A stretch of DNA of 64,000 nucleotides from Verrucomicrobiota bacterium. Lineage in GTDB: Bacteria > Verrucomicrobiota > Verrucomicrobiia > Methylacidiphilales > UBA1321. The DNA lies in contig JABDHJ010000006.1 of the NCBI GenBank assembly GCA_013285645.1, positions 53,550 through 117,549 on the forward strand. Reading direction: 5' to 3'. Every line of letters begins with the position of its first letter. The first letter of the stretch is position 1. A program made the translations under genes and the position numbers. Under the pieces are notes generated by a model that saw only the letters and a list, made by a program, of their open reading frames with translations, searched no databases and was not told the origin of the DNA. Shown here piece after piece: positions 43,166 to 52,003 of this stretch.

Positions 43166-45061
43166 CTACACTGAATACGTCGGCTTCACGAAATTTCCAG
43201 CGCGCAGTTTCGCTGGGCTCACATCTTTTCGGCGAAAGCGCAGGAAAAATCCCCACGCCTGCCCGCTGTTGAGATCCATGCCGACGCGTAAGTCGTGCGA
43301 ACCCCGGTTCAACTCGACCACTTTCCGGCTCTTATCCGGAATGCACGGATTAACTCCTTTGATATCGGTGAAAAATGGCTTTCCATCCAACCACAATTTG
43401 AACGGACCATCATAGCCCATCAGTACCAGCAGTTTCATCGACTCGTCGAGATGCAACTTGGCCTGGAAATAAGCATGACCACCTTTGTGCTGCCACGCGG
43501 GACGCTCATTGATGAAACCGTCCATGCCAAAATCAAAACCCTGCTCGCCATACTTTTTCACCACCGGATTTAATTGATCGACGTCGGGACACGGAACCTT
43601 GTCCAATGTCTCGGTCGTGGCGACAATCTCACTGACCTTCCACTCCGTCACGTAAGGCAAAAATCCAGCCGCCTGATCGCCCCCGATATCGCACGGGCCA
43701 AAAACCGGCAGCGGAAAACCACGGCCGTCCGTGATGTTGCAATGCGGAACAAATCCGTGGCCGTAACTGAGCCGCGCATCCTTCGGAATCAATGCCTGCA
43801 CATCCAGCCGGATGCTATTGCCCTGCAAGGTGGTTTTATAAATAAGAGGGACGCCCATTCCAGCCGCGTTCACCAGCATGAAACCGTCTGGCTCGCCAGA
43901 TGATTTCAATGGCCCAACCACATCGTCATAGATCACCTCGATGCCATTAACCGCAGGCCCCGTCTTGCGCGACGATGCGTAATGGCGAATCCGGCGCAGG
44001 CGCGGTGGACGCTTTTCCTTCCTATTTCCATAAACCAGCAAGTCCGCGGCGCGGGCCATCCGCTCACCCAAATCCACGAAGCCTTCCGCGCCAATGTGAA
44101 TGTGATCATCCATCGGCAGATCGATCGCGGGCACGGTCTCCAGATATTTGATTTTATTCGGGAGAATCCGCTGCTGTTCCTGGATGTTGTTCCACCAAGT
44201 GGCACTCGGGTTGACGTTAAAAAAGCGCCCCAGTTGCACGATGATCCAGGGCAATTTCGTGTGATCAAAATCGCGACGCGTGGCCGCCACCAGTTTCTGC
44301 ATCCGCCCGGTGTAAAGCGGAGCCACCTGCTCGTTCGCATCGCTCTCGCCCTGGTACCACAACACGCCCGAGACCGGCTGTCCCGTCAACCGCACCGATT
44401 CCAGCATCGAGGCGTAAAGCGATTCGCCGCCGAGGCGCTTACGCTCGGGACTCCACTGTTCCATGCTCGTGCCGCCATGCGCCGTGCAGAGCAGTCCCTG
44501 GGGAACGCCGGAGCGTTTCAACATCTCGCGCCCAAAAAAGACTCCTACGCCGGTGCCCTTCACACTCTCCCGCCGTCTTCTTTCCGCCTCTTCGGGCGTA
44601 CACGGCGCGCCGCCGTGATGACACACATCAGGAGATTCCGCTGTGATATGAAGCGGATCAGACGCCAACCGCCATTCGCGGCGCATCGAAAGAGCGCGGA
44701 TCAACGGATGCGACCGTGCCGCCCCGCTGATATCGCCCACTCCTTCCATGTTGCTCTGGCCCGCCAAGACCCAGACGTCGCCCACAAAAAATGAAGCGAT
44801 TTCCACCCGGTCCTTACCGATCTCCAGTTGTAGATGATAAGGGCCACCAGCAGGAACGCCTTTGAGTTCCATGCTGAATTTTCCGCGCGCAGCTTTTCCC
44901 ACCGCTCGTTTTTTCCAACCTTTTAGCACACGGCCTGCCTGTGAAATCGTCGCAAATACTGCACCGCTTTCCGCACTCGTGCCTTCAACCCGGGCATTAG
45001 CTCCGCGTGAACCGAGACGTTGCAAAACCTGACCGTTCGCCAGTCCTGATAGAATTTTCAT
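43166..45061 (-). CDS. Sialate O-acetylesterase-like protein
   Basis: SGNH-type carbohydrate esterase (SASA family, PF03629), 631 residues. An N-terminal beta domain precedes VWVLAGQSNMEG (nucleophile Ser103) and GVLWYQGESDANE; the Asp/His pair is in PMDDHIHIGAEG. A C-terminal jelly-roll-like domain follows. No signal peptide is visible, which is unusual for an enzyme thought to act on exported glycans. The ATG overlaps the rsmI stop by 4 bp, an unexpected pairing with an rRNA methylase. Confidence 0.88.
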   Translation of the reverse strand: MKILSGLANGQVLQRLGSRGANARVEGTSAESGAVFATISQAGRVLKGWKKRAVGKAARGKFSMELKGVPAGGPYHLQLEIGKDRVEIASFFVGDVWVLAGQSNMEGVGDISGAARSHPLIRALSMRREWRLASDPLHITAESPDVCHHGGAPCTPEEAERRRRESVKGTGVGVFFGREMLKRSGVPQGLLCTAHGGTSMEQWSPERKRLGGESLYASMLESVRLTGQPVSGVLWYQGESDANEQVAPLYTGRMQKLVAATRRDFDHTKLPWIIVQLGRFFNVNPSATWWNNIQEQQRILPNKIKYLETVPAIDLPMDDHIHIGAEGFVDLGERMARAADLLVYGNRKEKRPPRLRRIRHYASSRKTGPAVNGIEVIYDDVVGPLKSSGEPDGFMLVNAAGMGVPLIYKTTLQGNSIRLDVQALIPKDARLSYGHGFVPHCNITDGRGFPLPVFGPCDIGGDQAAGFLPYVTEWKVSEIVATTETLDKVPCPDVDQLNPVVKKYGEQGFDFGMDGFINERPAWQHKGGHAYFQAKLHLDESMKLLVLMGYDGPFKLWLDGKPFFTDIKGVNPCIPDKSRKVVELNRGSHDLRVGMDLNSGQAWGFFLRFRRKDVSPAKLRAGNFVKPTYSV

Positions 45062-45765
45062 GGTAAAAGTGGATCGACTGTTTTCTTATTAATGCTCTCC
45101 GGCGCGATCACCAGACAAAATTCTCCACGCGGTTCATGCGCCTGAAAATGGGCCAGAAGCTCCGCCGCCGTCCCGCGTTTGTATTCCTCAAACTTCTTCG
45201 TCAGTTCACGCGCGAGACAAAGCCGGGCTAATGGTATTTCTGTCACGGCATCCTCCAGCATCCGCACCACACGATAGGGCGATTCAAAATAGATGCTCGT
45301 GCATTCGCGCGCTGACGCCGCCAACAGCTCCTTGCGCCTTTGCCCCCCCTTCACCGGTAGAAATCCTCCAAAATAAAACGGCACCATCGGAAAGCCCGAA
45401 CCGGCCAGCGCCATCAAGGGCGCGGAAGGCCCCGGCACAACTTCAACCGTCACGCCCGCCGCCACCGCCGCGCGAATCAACCGCTCACCCGGATCGCTCA
45501 CCCCCGGCAACCCCGCATCCGAAACCAGCGCGATCGATTGCCCCATCTCGAATTTCTTCAAAAATTCCGCCGTCCGCTTCGCCTCACTAAATTGGTGATA
45601 GCTAATGAGCGGCTTCCGAATCTCAAATCGGGTCAGCAAATGCCCCGTATGCCGAGTGTCCTCCGCCGCGATTAAATCGACCTCGCGCAAAACGCGCACG
45701 GCCCGTGGCGGCATATCCTCAAGATTTCCAATCGGTGTCGCCACCACATAAAGCTTTCCAGACAT
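45058..45765 (-). CDS. rsmI: 16S rRNA (cytidine-1402-2'-O)-methyltransferase
   Basis: Methylates the ribose of C1402 in the 16S decoding centre, with SAM as donor; 235 residues from the ATG at 45765. Tetrapyrrole-methylase fold motifs are present: VATPIGNLEDM near the start, AEDTRHTGHLL, SDAGLPGVSDPGERL, VVPGPSAPLMALAGSG and ESPYRVVRMLED. Divergent from a PEP-CTERM gene and translationally coupled to the esterase downstream. Confidence 0.95.
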   Translation of the reverse strand: MSGKLYVVATPIGNLEDMPPRAVRVLREVDLIAAEDTRHTGHLLTRFEIRKPLISYHQFSEAKRTAEFLKKFEMGQSIALVSDAGLPGVSDPGERLIRAAVAAGVTVEVVPGPSAPLMALAGSGFPMVPFYFGGFLPVKGGQRRKELLAASARECTSIYFESPYRVVRMLEDAVTEIPLARLCLARELTKKFEEYKRGTAAELLAHFQAHEPRGEFCLVIAPESINKKTVDPLLP

Positions 45766-45874
45766 GGTTCCTGCTTTTATGGGACAGAGCGCCTCAACTG
45801 GCAAGGCTCCTGCATTTCTTAAAACCAGTAATTGCAAAACACTTGTTTATAAAGTAGCTTCGCGACTTATCTCC

Positions 45875-46474
45875 GTGAATCTACGCCTCACTATCCTCAT
45901 ATTTGTCGCTTTGGTTGCTTTGGCGTGTCCCGCACGGGCTCAATTACTCAATTTCACATTCACAGAAACAGTTCCTGGAGGAACGGTGTCCGGGGAAATT
46001 GAAGGACTAAGCATCAACAGCACGTCCACTCCTACCGATATCATCATCACTGGCCAGCCAATAGGATCGCCGGCCTATCCTCAGGCACCCACTATCGACT
46101 TAATTGCCAGTGGATACGGTTTCGTTGCCGGAGATGATACCTTTACGGTCAATGCCACGGGTACAATTGTGGGGGCGGATGTCGGCATTTATAGAATCGT
46201 CCCATCCGGCCCTGAAGCAGGAAATCTCCAAGGGTACGCTTTTGACTTAACCGATGCAGGCTTCACCACCACCAATGGAGTTTACCTGACCACACCCAGT
46301 GGATCGGTCATCGCAAGCAATGCGAACAGCCTTGGCTTTGCCGGTATCACTTATAGTGCTGTTCCCGAACCTCGTTGGACAACGGCGATTTTTCTTCTTG
46401 CCGGAATTGGCCTCTTGATCAGTCGCAAACTCCACGGCGAGTTTCGGGACACTAAACTACAGGCTGGTCCGTAG
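45875..46474 (+). CDS. PEP-CTERM protein, small
   Basis: Exported protein of 199 residues from the GTG at 45875, which directly opens the signal peptide (NLRLTILIFVALVALACPARAQ). The mature part is low in charge, with a segment resembling other Verrucomicrobia PEP-CTERM proteins (GTVSGEIEGL and VYLTTPSGSVI). The sorting signal reads VPEPRWTTAIFLLAGIGLLI followed by SRK, but a further 16 residues (LHGEFRDTKLQAGP at the end) extend past the basic stop, longer than usual. Upstream in-frame ATGs at 45764 and 45779 overlap the rsmI start and are rejected. Confidence 0.8.
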   Translation: MNLRLTILIFVALVALACPARAQLLNFTFTETVPGGTVSGEIEGLSINSTSTPTDIIITGQPIGSPAYPQAPTIDLIASGYGFVAGDDTFTVNATGTIVGADVGIYRIVPSGPEAGNLQGYAFDLTDAGFTTTNGVYLTTPSGSVIASNANSLGFAGITYSAVPEPRWTTAIFLLAGIGLLISRKLHGEFRDTKLQAGP

Positions 46475-46537
46475 GCAGTCAGCCGTTTGCTTTCGAGAAA
46501 AACTCGCCTTCTCCATAACCACAAGTATAATACAAGG

Positions 46538-47212
46538 ATGCTGCCCGACTTACGCAGGGACACGGTCAAGCTGGGGAATCTTCTCAGTATCGCCGAACAA
46601 ATTCAGGCGTTCGGCCTCGGCCGAAAGACCGGAGAAATTTACATTACCAATGTGGCGCCTCCCGCGCGCATTAATCTGGTCGATGGCGAAATCGTCGATG
46701 CCCAGTTTGGTCTTCGCTCCGGCATTGACGCCGCAGTCGCGCTGATCAACCTGATGGATCCGCAAACGGAATTCATCGTCGGAGAAAAAGCGCAACGCCG
46801 CACGATTGAAATCCCCTACATGCAGGTTCTCTGCGAAGCGGCGCGAGTAAGGGACGAGACCCAGGACGATCCCAGTAACCGTCCCACCGAGCCGATTCGC
46901 CTTGCCCCGACCAATCCCTATTTGCGCATCACGCTCGGGACTGAAATCAAGACTTTCCCGATTCGCCCCGGCCTCGCCTATCTCGGACGCTCGACCGTCA
47001 ACGACATCGTCATCAACGACGCCACCATTTCCCAGCGCCACGCCAGCCTCGAGTATTCCCGCAGCGGCGTCTTCCTCAAGGATCTCGGCTCGACCAACGG
47101 CACCTACGTCGCCGGTCAGCCGATCAAGGAACGTTGGCTCGGCGTTCAGGACAGCCTGCAGTTCGGCGGCGTGCATTGCCTTTTCATCGGCGGTCTCAAA
47201 AAATCGTCCTGA
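46538..47212 (+). CDS. DUF4388 and FHA domain protein
   Basis: Signalling protein of 224 residues. The N-terminal part (about 10-105) is DUF4388-like (LGNLLSIAEQIQAFGLGRKT and INLVDGEIVDAQFG). The C-terminal part (about 130-220) is an FHA phosphothreonine-binding domain with LGRSTVNDIVINDATISQRH and DLGSTNGTYVAGQP, keeping the Arg, Ser, His and Asn needed for binding. No Ser/Thr kinase lies beside it. AAGG abuts the ATG at 46538. Confidence 0.9.
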   Translation: MLPDLRRDTVKLGNLLSIAEQIQAFGLGRKTGEIYITNVAPPARINLVDGEIVDAQFGLRSGIDAAVALINLMDPQTEFIVGEKAQRRTIEIPYMQVLCEAARVRDETQDDPSNRPTEPIRLAPTNPYLRITLGTEIKTFPIRPGLAYLGRSTVNDIVINDATISQRHASLEYSRSGVFLKDLGSTNGTYVAGQPIKERWLGVQDSLQFGGVHCLFIGGLKKSS

Positions 47213-47276
47213 TCCCCGGTCAAAGAACCCCTTTCACCTTTGGACTTACCCGGATCCAACACCAACCCCACGGGGC

Positions 47277-47294
47277 GATCCTTCGACAAGCTGC
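47277..47294 (-). repeat. Fragment of the 29-bp dispersed repeat
   Basis: GATCCTTCGACAAGCT matches the core of the 29-bp repeat in minus orientation. It lies in frame 18 bp before the preferred start of the next gene, which is a reason to reject the longer ORF from 47240. Confidence 0.6.
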
Positions 47295-47311
47295 GGAAGA
47301 CCGCCAGCAAA

Positions 47312-48541
47312 ATGAATTTTCTCCGGGCCAAGCAGGTCCCCGATCCGTTGGAAATTCCCGACTCGCCTTCCACGCAAGGCCGCAAAGTTCTCATTCTTTC
47401 CGCCAGCGCGGGCACCGGCCACGTTCGCGCCGCCGCGGCCCTTGAGAAAGTTTTTCGCCAACAACCCGGCGTGGGAGAAGTGCGCAACATCGACGCACTC
47501 CGTTTTACCAATCAGCTCTTCCGCGATTTCTATTCGAAGCTCTACATCACTCTCGTTCAAAGAGCGCCTACGGTCCTCGGCATCGTCTATAATACCACCG
47601 ACGAGCCGTGGAAAACCGATCGCATGCGGCTCATGCTCGATCGCCTCAACACCGGTCCGCTCGAACGCTTCATCGCCAAGTTCAAGCCCGACATCACCGT
47701 CTGCACCCATTTCCTTCCGTCGGAAATCATTTCCTACCTCATCAGCAAGGGAAAACTCAACGCCCGGCTTTCCATCGTGGTGACCGATCTCGACGTCCAC
47801 GCCATGTGGCTCTGCCGCACCTTCGACCGCTACTTCGTCGCGCTCGAGGAAAGCAAAGTGCATCTCGAAGTACTGGGGTTACCCGGCAGTCACATCACGG
47901 TCAGTGGCATTCCGATCGATCCGGTTTTCGGTGAGAAAAGAGACCGCGCCACGCTTCGCGCCGAAGCCGGTTTCGACAATGAGCGTCCCCTCTTCCTCAT
48001 CTCCGGTGGAGCGCTCGGCGTCAGCCCCGCGGCAGGCGTGCTCGACGGTCTCGCCCGCCTGCGTCATCCCGCCCAAGCCATCGTCATCTGCGGTAAAAAT
48101 GCCGAAATGAAAGCCAAGTTGGAAGAGCAAGCCCGCGCCGTCGAAGCGGCGAATCCTCACCTCACCTTCAAAATTATCGGCTACACCGACGAGATGCATA
48201 AGTGGATGCAGATGTCCGACCTCTTCATCGGCAAACCCGGCGGCCTGACCACGGCGGAATCACTTGCCTGCGGCCTGCCCATGATTATCGTCGCACCCAT
48301 CCCCGGCCAGGAGGACCGCAACAGCGATCATCTCCTCGAAAAGGGCATCGCCCTCAAATGCAACGAATTCACCACGCTCGCCTATAAAATCGACGGACTT
48401 CTCGATCATCCCGAACAACTCGAAGCCATGCGACAAAAGGCGCTTTTTTATGGCCGCCCCAACGCCGCCGAAACCATCGTCGATACCCTGCTCAATCATC
48501 CAGACGATGAAGTTGCCAAGGTGACGCCGACTTCCGCCTAG
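47312..48541 (+). CDS. MGDG synthase/UgtP-like glycosyltransferase
   Basis: Lipid glycosyltransferase of GT28 type, 409 residues. The N-terminal MGDG_synth domain has VLILSASAGTGHVRAAAALE (about 27-46) and a FRDFYSKLYITLVQRAP helix; the C-terminal sugar-nucleotide domain has VICGKNAEMKAKL and GKPGGLTTAESLACGLPMII. These enzymes transfer glucose or galactose from UDP-sugar to diacylglycerol, so it probably makes membrane glycolipids. The 72 bp before the ATG at 47312 contain a repeat fragment, so they are unlikely to be coding. It follows the FHA gene on the same strand by 99 bp. Confidence 0.85.
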   Translation: MNFLRAKQVPDPLEIPDSPSTQGRKVLILSASAGTGHVRAAAALEKVFRQQPGVGEVRNIDALRFTNQLFRDFYSKLYITLVQRAPTVLGIVYNTTDEPWKTDRMRLMLDRLNTGPLERFIAKFKPDITVCTHFLPSEIISYLISKGKLNARLSIVVTDLDVHAMWLCRTFDRYFVALEESKVHLEVLGLPGSHITVSGIPIDPVFGEKRDRATLRAEAGFDNERPLFLISGGALGVSPAAGVLDGLARLRHPAQAIVICGKNAEMKAKLEEQARAVEAANPHLTFKIIGYTDEMHKWMQMSDLFIGKPGGLTTAESLACGLPMIIVAPIPGQEDRNSDHLLEKGIALKCNEFTTLAYKIDGLLDHPEQLEAMRQKALFYGRPNAAETIVDTLLNHPDDEVAKVTPTSA

Positions 48542-48654
48542 AGCAGCTTAAGATAAGGTGCCCATTGAGTGGGTGGCCCGGACAACTTGAGACCTCTGCG
48601 AAAGCCGTCTTTTCGTCATCGCAAGCCGAAGGCTTGTCACAATCCTAGCCAGTG

Positions 48655-48691
48655 GTAAGACCGCCCCGGCGGTCGCCACCACTGGTATTTT
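48655..48691. repeat. Hairpin CCAGTGGT/ACCACTGG
   Basis: CCAGTGGT pairs with ACCACTGG across an inner ACCGCC/GGCGGT stem, giving a nested palindrome in the gap 48542-48992. The outer stem resembles the CCGGTGGT/ACCACCGG stem of the composite element 90 bp downstream. Confidence 0.6.
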
Positions 48692-48775
48692 ATCTCTTCG
48701 CAAACCGATCCCGACATACAAGGGGTCGTACAGAGGTGGCCCCCTGCACGGGGTGCGCTCCTTGAAGAATATTTT

Positions 48776-48874
48776 CCGGTGGTGTCGCCCGCAACGGGCT
48801 CAACCACCGGCTAGGATTGTGTCATTCCTCCGGAATGCCAAAAACATGATTCAGCGACTTTTGCAGAGGTCTCC
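48776..48874 (+). repeat. Composite dispersed repeat, copy 2
   Basis: Matches 28502-28599 almost base for base, with small substitutions and a one-base length difference. Includes the CCGGTGGT/ACCACCGG stem, the TCCTCCGGAATGCC block and the terminal GACTTTTGCAGAGGTCTCC. The rest of the gap 48542-48992 shows no gene. Confidence 0.75.
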
Positions 48875-48992
48875 TTCGGGATAGCGGGCAACTGTATCGT
48901 TACGGTTTAAAGCTGAGGACTCATTGCCAGACCCGCTCGGGTTCTTTACGGTTAGGCGTTAGAGACTCGCCTGCCCTAAAGAAATCCAAGAT

Positions 48993-49817
48993 ATGTGGAG
49001 CACGACCAAAGGACTGTGGAATTATTTCCTGTTTCGACTCGATCCCTATCACCATTTGGAATCGAAGTGGCGCGGCCCTCTTGCGGAACTGCTTGGCAAG
49101 CTTGCTCCGCAACGCGCTGAAAGGGTCGACAAAATACGCATGGGAGGGCGTCATGATGGCGGCTATGTGATGCTGGACGATCTTAGCGGAATCAAAGGAG
49201 CTTACTCCCTGGGTATTGGGCCTAATGTGGATTGGGACATGGCCATTGCCGAGCGGGGAGTGCCCGTATATCAGTACGATCACACCGTTTCCCAATCGCC
49301 CATGCACCATAAGCTCTTTACTTTTCAACCATGGCGCATCGGAACGCATCACGACCCGGACGCGCAAGTCGTTTCGCTGCCGTCGCTCATTTGCCTGAAT
49401 CATCACGAAGATACGGATCTGATTTTGAAAATAGACATTGATGGTGCGGAATGGGATGTATTCGCCCAAATTGATCCGGATCAACTCAAGGTTTTTCGCC
49501 AAATCCTCGTCGAGTTTCATGCACTCGATTGCGTGGTGGACACGAATTGGAGGAACCAAGCCCTTACCGCGCTGGTTCATTTATCACGTCATCATCAGGT
49601 CGTGCATGTTCATGGAAACAATCTCGCACGGATCCTCGTTGCGGATGATGTGCGCATTCCCGAAACTTTGGAAGTGACCTTTGTTCGCCGCGACTCGTAT
49701 CGACTCGTTCCCACTGCGGAAACATTTCCGGGCCCCTTTGATCGGCCCAATAGTTGGATGTTCCCGGATTTTCCGCTTGGAAGGTTTCGGTTTGAGTCAC
49801 ATGAACGAGAAAAGTGA
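48993..49817 (+). CDS. FkbM-like methyltransferase, tentative
   Basis: Protein of 274 residues, probably a SAM-dependent methyltransferase of FkbM type. The best evidence is LKIDIDGAEWDVFAQ (about 148-162) followed by QILVEFHAL, the FkbM core, and an early RMGGRHDGGYVMLDDLSG where the SAM fold would begin. The canonical GxGxG motif is weak (YSLGIGPNVDWD). Substrate unknown. Similar proteins occur in cell-surface glycan clusters. It stands alone between a repeat-rich gap and an SMP-30 gene. Confidence 0.65.
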   Translation: MWSTTKGLWNYFLFRLDPYHHLESKWRGPLAELLGKLAPQRAERVDKIRMGGRHDGGYVMLDDLSGIKGAYSLGIGPNVDWDMAIAERGVPVYQYDHTVSQSPMHHKLFTFQPWRIGTHHDPDAQVVSLPSLICLNHHEDTDLILKIDIDGAEWDVFAQIDPDQLKVFRQILVEFHALDCVVDTNWRNQALTALVHLSRHHQVVHVHGNNLARILVADDVRIPETLEVTFVRRDSYRLVPTAETFPGPFDRPNSWMFPDFPLGRFRFESHEREK

Positions 49818-49842
49818 ATCAAGGCACAGGCGATCACCTTAT

Positions 49843-50757
49843 TTAGATGGCGCTCTCTGCCGCCCCATTGGGCTTGATCTTGGATCGCTGCAAAGGCATT
49901 CCCGGCACGGGCGATTGGAGCATAAAGATTTTCGACTGCTTTTCCTCCGTGATCGCCGTCGCAAACACCGTGCGATGATCCGGGCCGCCAAACGCCAGCG
50001 AAGTCACATGTCGCGCGGGAAAAGTCACCTGCCCGAGCAATCGCCGGTTCTCGCCGATCTTTAAAATCACTCCCGCCTCGCGCCTCGCGGACCAAAGCGT
50101 TCCCTCGACATCCAGCGCCAATCCCGCCGGCGTTCCTTCGTCCGGCATGCATTCATGAAAAACCTGGCGACTGCCCAGTGCGCCGCGCTTCGCATCATAA
50201 CGACAACGCCAGATGGTTTTCGTTGTCCCACACGACCAATAAAGCGCGTCACCCTTCGCATTCCATCCCATCCCGTTGGATTGTCCCGTGCCGCCCAGCA
50301 CCTTCGAAAGCGTACCTGAAGTTTCCAATCGATAAATGCCAGCGCCGTTGGGTCGTCCATCGCGCACGGTGCCCACCAGCACCCGGCCCTCGGAGTCGGC
50401 GATGATCTCGTTGAAACGATCACCGTCCACCCGCACGTTTTCAATCAGCGGCGTCACCTGGGCATGACTTTCAAAATCGAACGAGACGATGTCCTTTTCA
50501 CGAAAGAGCAACCAACTGTGATCGCCTTGGGGAATAAACGCGCCGACTGCCGGGCCCTCGTAAACCGCGCTTTGGATGCGGGTCCTGAAATTCAGCCGGT
50601 AAAGGCGACCGCCTTCCACATCAGTCCACCAAAGCGACTCATCCCGGTCGTCCCACCACAAATTTTGCGCAGCCTTGCCAGCGTCCTCCACAAGCACCTC
50701 GGGAGCTGCCGGGGGATCAATCACCTTCTCAAGCGCGGAGACTGATTCGTCACTCAT
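49843..50757 (-). CDS. SMP-30/gluconolactonase/LRE-like protein
   Basis: Six-bladed beta-propeller hydrolase of 304 residues from the ATG at 50757. Typical blade motifs are LWWTDVEGGRLYRLNF, RFNEIIADSEGRVLVGT, GQSNGMGWNAKGDALYWSC and EGTPAGLALDVEGTLWSA. Members hydrolyse sugar lactones with a Ca2+ or Zn2+ ion; the Glu, Asn and Asp ligands appear at the expected places. Converges on the FkbM-like gene. Confidence 0.9.
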   Translation of the reverse strand: MSDESVSALEKVIDPPAAPEVLVEDAGKAAQNLWWDDRDESLWWTDVEGGRLYRLNFRTRIQSAVYEGPAVGAFIPQGDHSWLLFREKDIVSFDFESHAQVTPLIENVRVDGDRFNEIIADSEGRVLVGTVRDGRPNGAGIYRLETSGTLSKVLGGTGQSNGMGWNAKGDALYWSCGTTKTIWRCRYDAKRGALGSRQVFHECMPDEGTPAGLALDVEGTLWSARREAGVILKIGENRRLLGQVTFPARHVTSLAFGGPDHRTVFATAITEEKQSKIFMLQSPVPGMPLQRSKIKPNGAAESAI

Positions 50758-50898
50758 AACAAACAATAATTGCGATACCGCGAGCCTAGTCCTCACTCCC
50801 CGCTTGTCCAGCCACGCAAAATTAAAAACCTGTCATCTCCGTTTCTTTCTCTCCCCAAAAATCATGTTAATCTTATTAATCCTATCCAAAATTCTCCC

Positions 50899-51606
50899 AT
50901 GAAGGCACCCCCTCAAACCATCCTCGTCACCGGCGGAAACAAAGGCATCGGCCTCGAAATCTGCCGACAACTCGCTCGACTCGGCCACCACATTATCCTC
51001 AGCGCGCGCTCAGAGAAACGAGGCCGCGAAGCCGTCGCCACGCTGGCGAAGGAAAATCTCAAGGTCGAATTCCTGCTCCTCGACACCGCCGACGAAGCTA
51101 GCATCCAAGCCGCCGCGCGCGACCTGACCAAACGCCTTAAGGTGCTCCACGTTCTCATCAATAACGCCGCGATATTGCCTACGTGGGCGGGTAGTATCCT
51201 CAATGTGAAAGCCGACGAACTCCGCGACACTTTCATCACCAATACGCTCGGCCCGATCCTCCTCACGCAAGCATTGCTGCCACTGCTCGAAGCCGGAAAG
51301 CCGTCCCGCGTGATCAATGTCAGCAGCCAGCTCGGTTCCATTGAAAACATGACCGATGGCTGGGCCGGTTACGGCATCTCGAAAGCCGCGCTTAACGCCG
51401 CCACGCGTAAACTCGCCGAGGCGCTTCAGCCACGCGGCATCAGCGTCAACGCCGCCTCCCCCGGCTGGGTCCGCACCGACATGGGCGGCGAAAGCGCCAC
51501 CCTTTCCGTCGAGCAAGGCGGCAAAAACATCGTCCGCCTCATCACCGACGTCCCCCACAGCCTCACTAACAGCTTCCTCGAAGCCAACGGCGAGATTCCT
51601 TGGTGA
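50899..51606 (+). CDS. Short-chain dehydrogenase/reductase
   Basis: NAD(P)-dependent oxidoreductase of 235 residues. The cofactor motif TGGNKGIGLEIC is at about 11-22, NNAA near 86 and the catalytic YxxxK in WAGYGISKAALNAATRK. The ATG at 50899 is preferred; the frame is open upstream only through a TTAATC-type repeat array at 50860-50890. Substrate unknown; carbonyl-reductase-like. Confidence 0.9.
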   Translation: MKAPPQTILVTGGNKGIGLEICRQLARLGHHIILSARSEKRGREAVATLAKENLKVEFLLLDTADEASIQAAARDLTKRLKVLHVLINNAAILPTWAGSILNVKADELRDTFITNTLGPILLTQALLPLLEAGKPSRVINVSSQLGSIENMTDGWAGYGISKAALNAATRKLAEALQPRGISVNAASPGWVRTDMGGESATLSVEQGGKNIVRLITDVPHSLTNSFLEANGEIPW

Positions 51607-51640
51607 AATAGACCTGGTTTCACACCACCGAACCGCTGTA

Positions 51641-51856
51641 ATGAAAAATATCCAAAAAATTGAAGATTTACTCTCTGTGCCAATCAGATGGTTAAAAAGC
51701 CCGGAAAAGCCTGGTTGGTCAGCAAGTGTACGTGATGACTCATGCGAATTGGTAATGAATGATTTTCCAGATGAACCTCTCTACACGGTTTATTGGCACG
51801 ACCAAACACTCGATTTTGATGACGCGCCTCCTTGTTGGGTAATTCCTTTTGGATAA
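51641..51856 (+). CDS. Hypothetical small protein, 71 aa
   Basis: Not recognised. A small acidic soluble protein of 71 residues in a frame distinct from the SDR gene, 34 bp after it. Trp- and Asp-rich: VPIRWLKSPEKPGWSASVRD and TVYWHDQTLDFDDAPPCWVI. Codon use is more AT-rich than its neighbours. A rho-independent terminator follows about 100 bp downstream. The composition recalls small immunity-type proteins, but I have no evidence beyond that. Confidence 0.6.
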   Translation: MKNIQKIEDLLSVPIRWLKSPEKPGWSASVRDDSCELVMNDFPDEPLYTVYWHDQTLDFDDAPPCWVIPFG

Positions 51857-51962
51857 AATTAGTTTCAACTAGGTTGGGAGAAAACAGGACAGCCATCATG
51901 TATGTTTGACTGAGCACCCAAAACATGAGATGTTCTTAACAGGACTGGGAATTCTCGGTCGG

Positions 51963-51999
51963 AAAGCGGCTTCTGGATTTATCCGGAGCCGCTTTTTTA
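51963..51999. terminator. Rho-independent terminator, probably bidirectional
   Basis: AAAGCGGCT...TGGA pairs with TCCGGAGCCGCTTT around a TTTA loop, followed by a T-run on the plus strand and preceded by A residues that become T on the minus strand. It lies between two converging genes (51641-51856 and 52004-52744). Confidence 0.75.
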
Positions 52000-52003
52000 T
52001 TGT

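Noticed and set aside
47240..47311. Upstream extension of the MGDG-synthase-like gene
   Set aside because: It contains a fragment of the 29-bp dispersed repeat, and the family fold begins well after the ATG at 47312.
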